Counted from the first letter of the stretch, positions 23,990-35,720 are shown. The stretch: DNA of 64,000 nt from Cynocephalus volans (GCF_027409185.1 NC_084469.1:101991835-102055834), one strand, 5' to 3'. Numbers and translations are program-made. The notes: generated by a model from the sequence alone, not told the origin.

Positions 23990-24720
23990 TCCCCTTAAAT
24001 AGGTATCTTGACCCCCCAACTTCACATCCTTCACAAAAATCAATTACCAATGGATTCTAAATTTCAAAGTGAAAGCTAAATAATAAAGTTTCAAGAAGAT
24101 AACAGAGCAGAATATCTTATGACATTGGGAGTTGGGAAAAACTTCTTTATGTAAGTTATAAATATGACTGAGTATAAATGGAAGATAAACTGGACTACAT
24201 TAAACTTGAGAACTTTTGTTCATCAAAACATACCTTTAAGAAAGTCTTAGAGAGAAGAGAATTACTGTATGTGTAACTGACAAAGGGCTTGTGTCCAGAA
24301 TATAATAAGAACTTTCACAGATTAATTCCAGAAATTCAAACAATCCAATCGAAAAATGAATAAGCGGCTTGAGCTGGCTCTTCACAAAATGCACTGTTAA
24401 AGGACAGTAAGCATGAAAAATAAAATTTTTTATCATCATTAGTAATCAGGCAAATGTAAATAAAATCTGTCACTGTACACTTCAGAATGGCTAAATGCAA
24501 ATGCCAGGTGTCAGAAAGTAGCAAAACTGGAATTTGCATACACTGCTGCTGGTGGTGTAAAGTAGAAAGATATTTTGAACAGTTTGACATTGTTTACTAA
24601 ATTTGAACATAAGAATATACCCTTTAATGCAACCATATAGCACGCTTATTTGAAATAGCCCAATATTAAATGCAACTCAAATGTCAATCAATACAAGAAT
24701 GCATAAATATATTGTGTGTA
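23990..24720 (+). repeat. Old L1M fragment (ORF2 C-terminal region), plus strand
   Basis: A-rich plus-strand wording such as CAGATTAATTCCAGAAATTC, GCACTGTTAAAGGACAG, AATCAGGCAAATG and TTTGCATACACTGCTGCTGG matches the end of an ancient L1 ORF2. A related 3' part resumes at about 26470, with the composite element and about 180 bp of unassigned sequence between. Confidence 0.65.
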
Positions 24721-24916
24721 TTTATGAGTATCTGTGGCTGCTTGCCAACTACCACAGGAGGTTCGGATAGTTGTGACAGCCTGCAATGGTTGCCATAGAC
24801 CTTGCTTTCACCATTGCATTCATATCACCAAGCTTGGCATGTGGTAAGCCCTGGAAAAATACTTGTCAATGTTAGTTTGTGTCTGTCTTTCCTATAAACT
24901 AATTGCCAAGATTCTT

Positions 24917-26381
24917 TTTTTTTCCCAAAATCGTATTTAATTTTTTTAATTGAATCATAGTTGATCAAATCAATATTCCTAGTATATGTATTGTTACAAA
25001 TTGTACTTATTCTTTATGACCCTTGTCCAATCTCTCCATATCCCACTCTCCCTCCCACCACTGATAACCCTAGATTTCTTCTCTCCCTCTGAAAGAGTAA
25101 TGGTTACTCTGTTGATTTGTTGCCTAGATGATCTGTCTAATGCTAGGAGGTGTGTTCAGGTCCCCCAATATTATCATAGAGCAGATGCTTCTCCTGTCAC
25201 TCTGGAATGGGCTTTGTGGAGAGAGACATCCTCTTCTTTTCTTTAGTCTCTGCTGGTGACTCTCCTTGTGTCAATGCACTCCAGTGGCTGGTGGACCATC
25301 TGCATGGTGGTTGTGATGTCTAGCCCCTTTTGTGGCAGCTGTGGTTACTGTGGTGTCTATGGTGGGCCACCCATATGGAGGTGATGTTTTTGGCATGCTC
25401 CTTGGTGCTGGTGGTGTGCCTGGCTGTGGGGGCAGGGTCCAGTCCCCAGTTCCATACCTCAGATTGCCTGGCAGGCCCTGAGGCACTGGCATGGTGTGCC
25501 TGGTTGTGGGCGAGGGGTCCATCCTGGCTCCAGTCTCAGGTCCCCTGGGAGGCTTCGAGACACTGATGGTGTGCCTAGGCCGGAACTAATTTGTTGTCCT
25601 TTGCTTACTTCTAAAAAGAGGGAACTTCCTGTGGGAACCAGTACTTGAGCTGTGTGTTTGAGCTAAATTGCTACTTTGCTGCTGTTTCCCTAGGGAAGGC
25701 TTTTTGTGCAGTTCAGGGCTTAATAGTTACCTTATAGATACTTCTGGCTTTCCAGAGACCTAATGCACCTGGGTTGTATAGAAACCCTGATCAGGGCTTG
25801 CATCTTTTCATCAAACTGCACCCCATTCAATTCTGTATTCCTGACAAGTCTCCTCCTCTTGAGTAGTCCTGCACTGATTGGGGGTCTTTGCTGTATCCCA
25901 GTGTTCTCCCAGTGGGCCCATCTCCTCCACCGCCTATGCTCCAAACACTTCCCATAGGACGGGCCCTGCACTGGTCCCTTGGGATGACTCACTGGCCTTT
26001 TTTCAGTTCTGGCTCCTCCTGTGTGGGTCCACGGGAACCCTATTAGTGGTCTTGTTGTCCTGTGGGCCACTAAGGCCCTCTTCTCCCCTGCCACCTCCAG
26101 GCAACTCCATCTGAAGGGCACAGCTGCAGCTTCTGCCAACTCCTGCTCTATGTGCTCAGCAGCTCCAGCCTTAAAGCGGCCATGGCACAAAACACTCTGA
26201 GCAGTTTTTTTCTTTCATCGTGGCTTCTCCCACCTTCATGAACTGCATAGGTCTCTCCTCCTCTTCCCCTGAGCCCTAGTGGCCCCAGCTTGGCTGTTGT
26301 TACATTTTTATAGTTGCAAATAGGTTGATTTGTGGAAGAGAATGACATGGGACCATCTGTTCCACCATCTTGACTGGAACT
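24917..26381 (-). mobile_element. Composite non-autonomous L1-related retrotransposon, copy 2 (short)
   Basis: Minus-strand order matches copy 1 block for block: a start with CAGTCAAGATGG, a GC-rich 5' UTR-like part (25590-26381), a shorter GC-rich repeat (25405-25575), a conserved linker, the L1 endonuclease-region snippet (25115-25185) and an A/T-rich 3' end. It is flanked by an 18-bp duplication with one mismatch: CTAATTGCCAAGATTCTT at 24899-24916 and CTAATTGCTAAGATTCTT at 26382-26399. The length difference from copy 1 is mostly in the tandem repeat. Confidence 0.8.
25405..25575 (-). repeat. GC-rich VNTR inside composite copy 2
   Basis: About two units of the ~80-bp motif seen in copy 1 (GGTGTGCCTGG, GTCCAGTCCCC, GGCCCTGAGGCACTGG). 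Fewer units than the ~6 in copy 1. Confidence 0.65.
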
Positions 26382-26469
26382 CTAATTGCTAAGATTCTTA
26401 ATTCCATTTTTCCACAGACTTCTTGAAGTCCCCTCATATATTATGGAGGAGTTTTCAGTGAAAGAAAAA

Positions 26470-26770
26470 GAACTAGCTATAGATACACACAGCAATATGG
26501 ATGAATCTCATAATGTTGAATGAAAGAAGTTAGACACAAACTAATGCATGGTTTTATTTATATATATGAAGTCCAAAAACAGGCAAAATTAATCTATGGT
26601 ATTAGAAGTCAGAATAGTGCTTCCATTTGGGTAGGAGAGTGGGGTATTGATTTAGGTGTGGCATAATGAGTGTGTCAGGATGTAGAAATTCATGATAATG
26701 TACTATGTATTTGTAATTCTGCATTTTAAAAATATACCTCATTAAGATGTTTAAAAAATGAACTCTCTGA
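26470..26770 (+). repeat. Old L1M 3' UTR fragment, plus strand
   Basis: Phrases such as ATGGATGAATCTCATAATG, AGAAGTTAGACACAAA and TATTTATATATATGAAGTCC are typical of an old L1 3' end. It continues the fragment at 23990-24720. Confidence 0.65.
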
Positions 26771-27180
26771 AATTTCTAAATGTTAGAAAGAGATCAACAG
26801 AGGGAACATAAGCATAAGTAAGAAGGAATAAAAATAAAAGCAAAATTGAATGGGAAAAAAGTAGAACTGATCAATAAGCTGATGGACAAACTTTGGATAA
26901 TGTCTGATTGAGCACTCCACTCACTCCATACATTTTCTGCCCTCTGCTAGGACCTCGGGGGAGAGGGTCAGATCTCTTTGAGTGTTTCTAAGTGATATTC
27001 TGTTAAGTGAGCCACTATTTGAAATGTACTTAGAGTTTATTTTGTGAATCATAGTATTACTCTAATGCTTTGGATCAAAAGTTGAATATTACTTTTTTAG
27101 GCAAGCCAGATAGTAGTTATCCAAAATATTCTGAATGGTTATTTTCTTAGGCCATCATTATCTTGGACAGAAAAAGTCCT
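26771..27180. other. No gene or recognised repeat
   Basis: AT-rich spacer before the TG microsatellite and the mariner element. Confidence 0.4.
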
Positions 27181-27187
27181 GAGTGTG

Positions 27188-27188
27188 T

Positions 27189-27222
<34 letters not shown>
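27188..27222 (+). repeat. (TG)n microsatellite
   Basis: Perfect run of about 17 TG units. Confidence 0.95.
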
Positions 27223-27399
27223 TGGGAGAAGTGGAGGATGATATTCCTTATCCATTTATCTACTTGACTTTTATCCATAGCACTTATTACCATCTGATAT
27301 AATACATACAAGGGGACTTCAAATTTTTCATGGAAAAATGGAATTAAAAGATAAAAATAAAAATATAATCTATTTCTCAACATTAGCTCCATCAAATTC

Positions 27400-28430
27400 A
27401 AGACATTTTTGTAAGTGATGATAACCAGCCATTTAGTCCATCCCTAAAGAACTGAGTGTCCTGGGAACTTACCATGTCAATGCAATGTTTTTTACATGAT
27501 TAACTGAAGAAAAGTGAGTGCCCTTTAAAGATTTTTTAAGAATAGGAAACAAAAAGAAGTCAGAAGTAGTCAAATCAAGACTGTAAGGTGGATGCCTAAT
27601 AATACCGTATTGAAACCCTCATAAAATTGCCCTTGTTTAATGAGAAGAATGACCAGGAGCATTGTCATGGTGGAGAAGGATGCTCTGGTGAAGATTTCCT
27701 GGGTGTTTTTCTGCCAAAGCTTTGGCGAACTTTCTCAAAACACTCACATGATATGCAGATGTTCTTGTTCTTTGGACCTCCAGAAAGTCAACCAGCAAAA
27801 TGCCTTGTGCATCCCAAAAACCTGTTGCCATGACCTTTGCTCTTGACCAGTCTTCTTTTGATTTGACTGGACCATTTCCACCTCTTGGTAGCCATTACTT
27901 TGATTGTGTTTTGTCTTCAGGAATGTACTGGTAAAGCCATGTTTCATCTCCTTTTACAGTTCTTTGAAGATACACTTCAGGATCTTGATCCTGCTTGTTT
28001 AAAATTTCCATTGAATGCTCTGTTCTTGTCTGCAGCTTATCTGAGCACAGCAGTTTTAGCATTCATCAAGTGGAGAGTTTGCTTAATTGTAATTTTTCAA
28101 CCAGATTTGTGTAATCAGAACCAGTTGAGATGTCTATGGTGTCAGCTATTGTTTCTGTTGTTAATCACTGGTCCTCTTCAGTGAACAAGATGTTTTTCCT
28201 GGCGAATTGTTGTGGATGGTCTGCTGCTGTAGGCTTCATCTTGAACATTATCTCATCCTATCATCTCATGTCGTCCTTTTGTAAACTGTCGATTTGGGGT
28301 GTGGAGGGTGTTGTCCTCAAACTTTCCATAAAGCATCGATTATATCACCATTCTTCCACTCAGGCATCATCATAAACGTGATGTTTGTTCTTGCTTTGAT
28401 TTTAGCAGAATTCATGTTACTCTGATGGGG
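27400..28430 (-). pseudogene. Mariner transposase, broken
   Basis: Minus-strand reading shows the DDD catalytic set of mariner. The first Asp is in GDETWLYQY (near 27930), the second in HDNAPGHSS (near 27650), and the third in PPYSLDL (near 27575), followed by DFFLFP. The family would bind the terminal repeats and cut and paste the element. Stops and frame changes break the frame into pieces under 70 codons, and the N-terminal DNA-binding part (28100-28400) is poorly preserved. The catalytic residues persist but the protein cannot be made whole. Confidence 0.82.
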
Positions 28431-28520
28431 ACTCTTTTCAAACTGATAGCTTGTCTGTCTTAGTACCTCAAATTAGATTCTCTTCACATGTTACAAGTTA
28501 GTATGAGTTTATTTTAGTGC

Positions 28521-28640
28521 AGGGCTATCAGTTAGTTCAGTCGGTTAGAGCATGGTGTTATAAGACCACAGTCAAGGATTCAGACCCCCTTACCAGCCAG
28601 CTGCCCAAATTAATAATAATAATAATAATAATAAACAAAA
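28521..28640 (+). mobile_element. tRNA-derived SINE (CYN-like) with (AAT)n tail
   Basis: tRNA-like head (TTCAGTCGGTTAGAGCATGG) and a CCAGCCAGCTGCC end, then an AAT microsatellite tail at about 28606-28633. It is inserted in the mariner element. Confidence 0.8.
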
Positions 28641-28656
28641 ATGGGAGGCCATTGTT

Positions 28657-28737
28657 TGGGCTAGCCAGGTAGCTCAGTTGGTTAGAGCACAATGCTATAA
28701 CACAAGGGTTTGGTTCCAGGAAAAAAAAAAAAAAAGG
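28657..28737 (+). mobile_element. Second tRNA-derived SINE in the mariner
   Basis: Head GGTAGCTCAGTTGGTTAGAG and a poly-A tail. The pair of SINEs shares an outer duplication, ATTTTAGTGCA, at about 28512 and 28738, which suggests either one dimeric insertion or a nested second one. Confidence 0.75.
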
Positions 28738-28820
28738 ATTTTAGTGCAAAAAAAATTGAAATCCATGCATAAATTTTTTATCATACACATTTTCTATGAA
28801 CTTTTTGAAGACCCCTAGTA

Positions 28821-29034
28821 TTTGTGTTTATTATCTGCTTAGCCCTTTGTAACATGAGATACCTAAAGTGTAGGATCTTTTATATATAGTTCACTGCTTT
28901 CTCTTCAGTGTCTAGTGTATTACCTGGCAAAGAGAAAGCCTTTCATAAATATTTGAGGAATAAATGAAGGCTTAAGCCAGAAATAAAGACTTTAAGGGAG
29001 GCAACCGGCCTACATGGCTTTGGAGGAGCTGAAA
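28821..29034. other. No gene or recognised repeat
   Basis: Unassigned spacer. Confidence 0.35.
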
Positions 29035-29720
29035 GATGTCTGAATTCAAAAAACCATTTGTGTTGAGGATCCTCAAGATCACTCTCATGCTCAGTGATTC
29101 ACTAGAAGGACCCACAGGACTCAGGAACTACTTAACCCATGGTTACAGTTTATTATAACAAAAGGGTACAGATCAGAATAAGCAAAGGGAAAAGAGGCGT
29201 GGAATGAAGTCCAGGAGAAACCAAGCTTCTAGGCATCCTCTCCCAGTGTAGGTACATGGATAATGCTTAATTCTCCCTGTAGCTCTATGTAGTATTCATG
29301 TGAAGTGTTGCCCACCAGGAATGTTCACCTGAACTTGGTGTCCAGAGTTTTTATTGAGGGTTAGTCACTTAGGTATGCAGCACCTGCATGACAGGCTTCA
29401 TTCACTCAGGTTCAGCTTCCAGAGTTCAAACTGATACATCCTTGCCCAAAGCCTCAGGCATACAAAAACAGGTATTTAATATAAATCATACTGTTAGCAT
29501 AAACTATCTGGTCAAACTAGTACAGTGTGGCTCAAGGCCTTAGGCATACAGAAACATGCTTATTGGCAAGATATTCCATGGGCTCAGAGGCCATTGCCCA
29601 TAAACTGAGCCAAGGGACAGTCCTAAAGACAGACCTTTCTCAGGAAAGTGCAAGATTTGAGCAGCCTGGGCCTGCTGAGTAAACCTTTTCTGCACACCAT
29701 ATCATGACCATCTTCTGGTC
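29035..29720. repeat. LTR-like interspersed repeat, family not named
   Basis: Phrases such as CATGCTCAGTGATTCACTAG, GGAATGAAGTCCAGGAGAAACC and TCCAGAGTTTTTATTGAGGG match a mammalian LTR repeat that I recognise as a type but cannot assign. Limits are approximate. Confidence 0.45.
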
Positions 29721-29754
29721 ATGTTGGAGAATAACAACCACCTCAGGAGTTTAG

Positions 29755-29960
29755 GCTTTTGAGACAAAGTAACCTGCATTCAAGTTATGGCTCGCCACTG
29801 TCTGATGATCTTGGGTCAGTTACTCCTGTCTGAGCTTAGGTTTCCTCACCTGTTGAATGACAATAATAAAAACTGCTTCAATAATTATATGAAATTATCC
29901 TGCCACTGTTTCTGGCACATCGTGGGTACTCATTCAATAGCAATTGTTATTATTTATATC
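29755..29960 (+). repeat. MIR SINE
   Basis: The MIR core order is clear: CTGCATTCAAGTTATGGCTC, CTTGGGTCAGTTACT, GGTTTCCTCACCTG, then AATAATAAAAACTGC and a TGGCACATCGTGGG-type end. Confidence 0.8.
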
Positions 29961-30768
29961 CATGTGGTGTAGTACTCTATAGCTTCTAATGGCATTCACA
30001 TAAATGATTTCATCTTCTGCAGAGAGATGGTTAATGATTGATACTTGATGACAGATGAGTAATGCCTGTTCCTTAAAGATTCATGGTTTGAGGCAAGATT
30101 CCCATTACTATGTAGTCAAGAGGAATTGAGATTGACTTATACACTAAATTCAGACACTGTCTTGAAGATACTTGGGGAACAAGATGTTCAGGCATATTTC
30201 ACTATCAGACTCAAAGGATGCCAACCATTGATCTTTCCCTTTGTGGTAGTCCTTGTTCATGCTCCTTTGAGACCCCACTTTAGCCTGTGAACACCTTGTC
30301 TTGTGATCAGGGTCTAGGTTCTCAGCAGTCCTGTTTCTGACCTACCTCAGAGGGGACTAAAATAGATATGAACATGCTGTTGTCTAAATCCTAGTATTTG
30401 GGAAGGAGTAAGTATGCAAGATTTTGTGGGAGAGGTTCTGCTTAATCACATGTGTTTCACCATTTTTGGCAAAAAGAGAGAAAGCATTAATCTCTCTGGA
30501 ATTTGATTTCTTCATCCGTAAAATGGGATTATTAAACTGTACCTCCTGGTTATCAAAGCCTAAAGCACCTTTTCTAGCTTCAGGAGAGAGGTTGCTTGGG
30601 TATTTAATGGCAGCTGTGTGTGTGCGTGTCTCCACTTAGAATTAGTATGGAGTGGCTTCCAGGCTTGTGAGTATGGAAGCTGTGGACAGCCTGGGTTCTC
30701 GGTTTTTATTTCTTCTTCACAAGATCATCTTTCTCAAGACATTTTCTGTCTTTGTAAGGCAAACTCAG
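29961..30768. other. Gene-proximal intron sequence, nothing recognised
   Basis: Non-repeat DNA upstream of the first coding exon of the ZNF559-like gene. Confidence 0.45.
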
Positions 30769-30779
30769 AAGAGAAAAGG

Positions 30780-30812
30780 ATGGTGGCTGGGTGGTGGAGA
30801 AATTATTCTCAG
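30780..30812 (+). CDS. ZNF559: ZNF559-like first coding exon
   Basis: ATG at 30780 gives the 11-residue leader MVAGWWRNYSQ, ending at a strong donor (CAG|GTAAGT). It is the same length as the leader exon of the ZNF177-like gene at 61842. The exon's 5' end is at an acceptor AG near 30722 or 30768; I cannot choose between them. Confidence 0.75.
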
Positions 30813-31441
30813 GTAAGTAGGAAATTGATTTTTCTATAGAAGCCTATGCTTCTTCCTACCAAGTAGATATGTTCCCTTCCAAGGAACAGCACGTCTTTAT
30901 AGCAAATAGGGCCTGAGTCTCTAGTCAGCTTTTAGGGACTAAGTCTCTAATCATATTTCCTCAGGTCACAGGGGCTCTCATGTGGTTAACAGATTACATA
31001 GGGAAATGATCCAATTATCCCAGTATTTACTAACTTAATCTAACTCTTGCCCATTCTGAATGTATGCTTTCATTTTGCTATGATAGACAGTAAGGGAGTG
31101 AATATTTACTTCTCTCAGAGTATTTGTACTGTCACTGGAGCATTTATTCAAGTGTCTATAATGTGCTCAGGGCTTTGCTAAAACCTATCAAGAAAGAAAA
31201 ATAAGGCCAGAAAAGGTCACAATCTAGTTGTGGTGAGATACATTCTGACAGGTGAAAGAGATGCTCTTAAAGCCATGTGACTACGAGATCACTGGTGAAT
31301 ATGTACAGATAGAAGAGGAGTGAGGACCATCAAGGGATAGGAGACCACAGAACTTTGTCAAGGCATTGGGTTCCTCATTCTCCAGTGAACACAGTGGAGA
31401 GAAGGTACTTGCCTGATGCCAGCATGTGTGTGATGGCTTAG

Positions 31442-31568
31442 GACTCAGTGACCTTTGAGGATGTGGCTGTGGACTTCACCCGGGAGGAGTGGACTTTGCT
31501 GGATCAAACTCAAAGGAACTTATAGAGAGATGTGATGCTGGAAAACTACAAGAATCTAGTTGTAGTAG
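31442..31568 (+). pseudogene. ZNF559: ZNF559-like KRAB-A exon with in-frame stop
   Basis: The exon is exactly 127 bp, the classic KRAB-A length, between an AG acceptor and a GTAAAG donor. It encodes DSVTFEDVAVDFTREEW, keeping the TRIM28-contacting DV and EEW residues, then LLDQTQRNL. The next codon, normally Tyr, is TAG (31523-31525), and RDVMLENYKNL follows in frame. One base change separates this from an intact box. Confidence 0.9.
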
Positions 31569-32050
31569 GTAAAGCTGGTACCATTCCTTCATTTAGTTTT
31601 TTTTCTGGAACAAATATTTAAGTAACTGTATTCTAAGCTCTGTGCTTATTAACGGCAGTGCAGTGGTAAACAGGTCATTGTTTCTCTCTCATAGACCTTA
31701 CCGTCAAATGACTTCCTCATGAAAATGAAGAGCTATTCATTGCACTAGCTTTGTTTTCTCCATGGATAAAAGACTTAAGACTTCATAAATGTATAGAGAA
31801 GTTCAAGCCTGGGTTTCAGGGAAAGATCACCAGTCCTTTTGATATGCAGTGAAAGAGAAAGTGTTTGCATTTTAGATTCATTTCAAAGTTTACTGGTTCG
31901 TTAGTTTTGGCATGAATGTTTTGTTGTTTCTCAAGTTATACCTGACAGCATTTGGAATGCCTGAAAAACAGAATCTTGGCCCCTAATTTATGGAAGTATT
32001 TGTCATTTCTTGCTCATTCTTCTCCATCACGCATCTTTCCCTGAGAGCAG

Positions 32051-32128
32051 GGCACCAGCTATATAGACCTGGTATGACTTTTCAAGTGGAACAAGAAGAA
32101 CTGAGGAGAGTGGAGAAAGTTCTTCAAG
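32051..32128 (+). other. ZNF559: Candidate KRAB-B exon of the ZNF559-like gene
   Basis: 78 bp between an AG acceptor (32049-32050) and a GTGAGG donor. It reads in phase from KRAB-A as GHQLYRPG then VEQEELRRVEKVLQ, the KRAB-B pattern. It can be included or skipped without changing frame. I recall the human ZNF559 product going straight from KRAB-A to the linker, so it may be a silent exon. Confidence 0.6.
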
Positions 32129-32586
32129 GTGAGGGAAAAGGCAGATATGACTCTGTGAGAAACAGTCCTAACCTATGATAGGTGCAGTCCATTTGGAAGT
32201 GTTAAGTTAGAAGCTTTTGAAGATGCACTTTTTTTCTGAGAATATTGAGGCCATTTGGTTTCTGAGGTTCCATGGGTACCTTAAACTTCACTTTCACTTT
32301 CTATCTTTGAAACTTTCTTTTGGTCTGACAGTAAGATTTGTCCCATTTCTTCTTTAAATTTTTAATTTCCATTTAGCTCTTTATCCATTTCCTTTCAGCT
32401 TTATTTCCCTATTTATTTTTTTTGTGTGTGTGTTCACTGTCAGTCTCAATATTTAGAGAATCATTTCTTAGTAAATCATTTACCAATTTGACCACAAGAA
32501 CTTATTGTTTTCAAACTCTTAATACAGCCAAATTTCTCAATCTGCTTATATTTCTTATATTTTATATTTAAATAAAATATATTGTT

Positions 32587-32678
32587 TTTCTTTTTGGTGG
32601 CAGGCTAGTATAGGGATCTGAACCCTTGAACTTAGTGTTATCAGCAGTCTAACCAAGTGAGCTAACTGGCCAGCCCTC
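32587..32678 (-). mobile_element. tRNA-derived SINE (CYN-like), minus strand
   Basis: Reverse-strand head GGCTGGCCAGTTAGCTCAC and the GATCCCTATACTAGCC-type end. It lies in the intron before the linker exon. Confidence 0.8.
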
Positions 32679-32778
32679 AACTATATTTCAAGTCAGTGTT
32701 TGAAAGTACCTACACATTGGCCATGCATTTTTAACACTATTTCTGTAAGAACTTAAATTGTTATTTATCTTATTTCAG

Positions 32779-32861
32779 ATTGGGAGATTCATACTAATAC
32801 CAAATGGTCAGCACCTCAGCAGATTTTTTTGCAGGGAAAAACATCCAGTGTGGTGGAAATG
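32779..32861 (+). CDS. ZNF559: ZNF559-like linker exon
   Basis: 83 bp from a TTTCAG acceptor to an ATG|GTAAGA donor. It encodes [21 protein letters not shown] and TSSVVEM. Its length and phases equal the linker exon of the ZNF177-like gene at 63611. Confidence 0.8.
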
Positions 32862-33404
32862 GTAAGATTCACAAGGTATAATTTTTTGCCTTCCACATTA
32901 GAGGAAAATTGGAAATTCTAGAAAATAGAAAAGCAGCGTAATAACCATGAGATATGTTTGAGATTAGTGTTATTCACCTGATAAAAAAGCTGTCTCTTGG
33001 AGAGATTCTTGAGTATCATGAATTTGGCAAATAGTCTAAACAGTCCTCAAAATATATTTCTTTTCAGAGTTCCCTCAACTAAACATTCCCATATATTGAT
33101 CTCAGAAGAAGTTTTTGATAAATAATTTGATCTTTGGCAATTATCAGCTAAACCATATTAGAAGCCCTATGAAAATAAAGAATATAATGGAACTTTCTCA
33201 CAGAAGAGTCACTTCATTCTACTTGAAAGCACTTAGGTCTGGAACCATGCATTGCATGAAAATGGTAGGAAAGAAACAAAAAAATAAAACATTTCAACTA
33301 TACTAATTTATTTACTATACATAACAAGTTGGGGTAGAGGACAGAATCTCTGAATGAAATAAATCTGGAAAACTTTTATAAGTCATCATTAATCTCTTCA
33401 TCAG

Positions 33405-34457
33405 CAGGAGACAAACCACATTGGAGAGGAACCTTTTAACTTTAACCAGTGTGAAAGAGCATTGAGTGACTGCTCATGCCTTAAGACTCACAGGAGAACT
33501 TTTAGAAAGAAAACTTGTGAGTGTAATCAGTGTGAAAAAGCCTTGACAAAACACTCTACCTTTACCCTACAAAAGAAAACCAATGTTGGAGAGAAACTTT
33601 CTCAATGTAATCAATGTGACACAGCCTTCAGCCAAACTCCACATTTTCTGGTCTTCAAGAAAACTCACACTCAAGAAAAACCTTATAAATGCAGTGACTG
33701 TGGAAAATGCTCACCTTCCTTCTTACACCTCAGAGAATGTGTGAGAATTCATGGTGGTGAGAGGCCATATGCTTTTACAGAGTGTGGGAAAGCCTTTTCT
33801 CATTCTATGGGCCTTTATGTGCACCTGCAAGCTCATAATGTAGAAAAACCCTATGAATGTAAAGAATGTGGGAAAGCCTTTATTCAATTTTCATATCTTA
33901 CTCAACATTTAAGAACTCACAGTAGACCGATGCCTGAGGAATGTGTGAAATTTGAGAAAGCCTTTGCTTATTCTCCAGATCTTGCTAAATGTGGAAGACT
34001 TAATACTAGAGAAAAACACTATGTTTGTAAGGAATGTGGCAAAGGGTTTACTTGTTTCTCAAAACTTACCATTCACATGCGAGTTCACACTGGAGAAAAA
34101 CCCTATGAGTGTAATAAATGTGGGAAAGCCTTCACTGATTCTTCAGGTCTTACAAAGCACGGAAGAACTCATACTGGAGAAAAGCCTTATGACTGTAAGG
34201 AATGTGGAAAAGCCTTTGCTAGCTCTTCACATCTTACTGTACATATGAGAACTCATACTGGTGAGAAGCCTTATCAATGTAAGGAATGTGGGAAAGCCTT
34301 TAGTAATTCCTCTTGCTTTAAAAGTCACATGCAGACTCACCTGGGTAAGGAATGTGGGAAAGCCTTTAGTAATTCCTCTTGCTTTAAAAGTCACATGCAG
34401 ACTCACCCAGGTGTGAAACCCTATGACTGTAAGCAGTGTGGAAAAACCTTTATTTGA
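33405..34457 (+). pseudogene. ZNF559: ZNF559-like zinc-finger exon up to the first stop
   Basis: After an acceptor (CTTCATCAG|CAG) the frame gives [12 protein letters not shown] and several degenerate N-terminal fingers. The first of these has its zinc-binding His changed to Cys (HLRECVRIH) and another has its first Cys changed to Phe ([10 protein letters not shown]). Five fingers look complete: those beginning [42 protein letters not shown] and [11 protein letters not shown] 66-bp tandem duplication (34279-34344 and 34345-34410) then makes an extra finger lacking its first Cys. TGA at 34455-34457 replaces a helix Arg codon. TGEKPY linkers join the intact fingers. Confidence 0.85.

Positions 34458-35720
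<1,263 letters not shown>

Larger units (their letters stand above)
27309..28818 (-). mobile_element. Mariner DNA transposon carrying two nested SINEs
   Basis: Imperfect terminal inverted repeats: the left end reads CAAGGGGACTTCAAATTTT and the right end, on the other strand, CTAGGGGTCTTCAAAAAG. TA dinucleotides flank both ends (27307-27308 and 28819-28820). Subtracting the nested SINE block (28521-28747) leaves about 1.28 kb, the usual mariner size. The transposase is coded on the minus strand and is broken. Confidence 0.85.
30780..34457 (+). pseudogene. ZNF559: ZNF559-like KRAB zinc-finger gene, interrupted by premature stops
   Basis: KRAB zinc-finger proteins bind DNA with C2H2 fingers and recruit TRIM28 to silence chromatin, mostly at transposons. 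The reading is four or five exons: 30780-30812 (MVAGWWRNYSQ), KRAB-A 31442-31568, an optional KRAB-B 32051-32128, a linker exon 32779-32861 and the finger exon from 33405. All splice sites are GT/AG and the phases agree with or without KRAB-B. The protein words match ZNF559 as I recall it, and the neighbour is ZNF177-like, as in human. A TAG in KRAB-A (31523-31525) and TGA codons in the finger exon (34455-34457 and 34707-34709) break it. A KRAB-less, shortened finger protein from an alternative start cannot be excluded. Confidence 0.8.
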
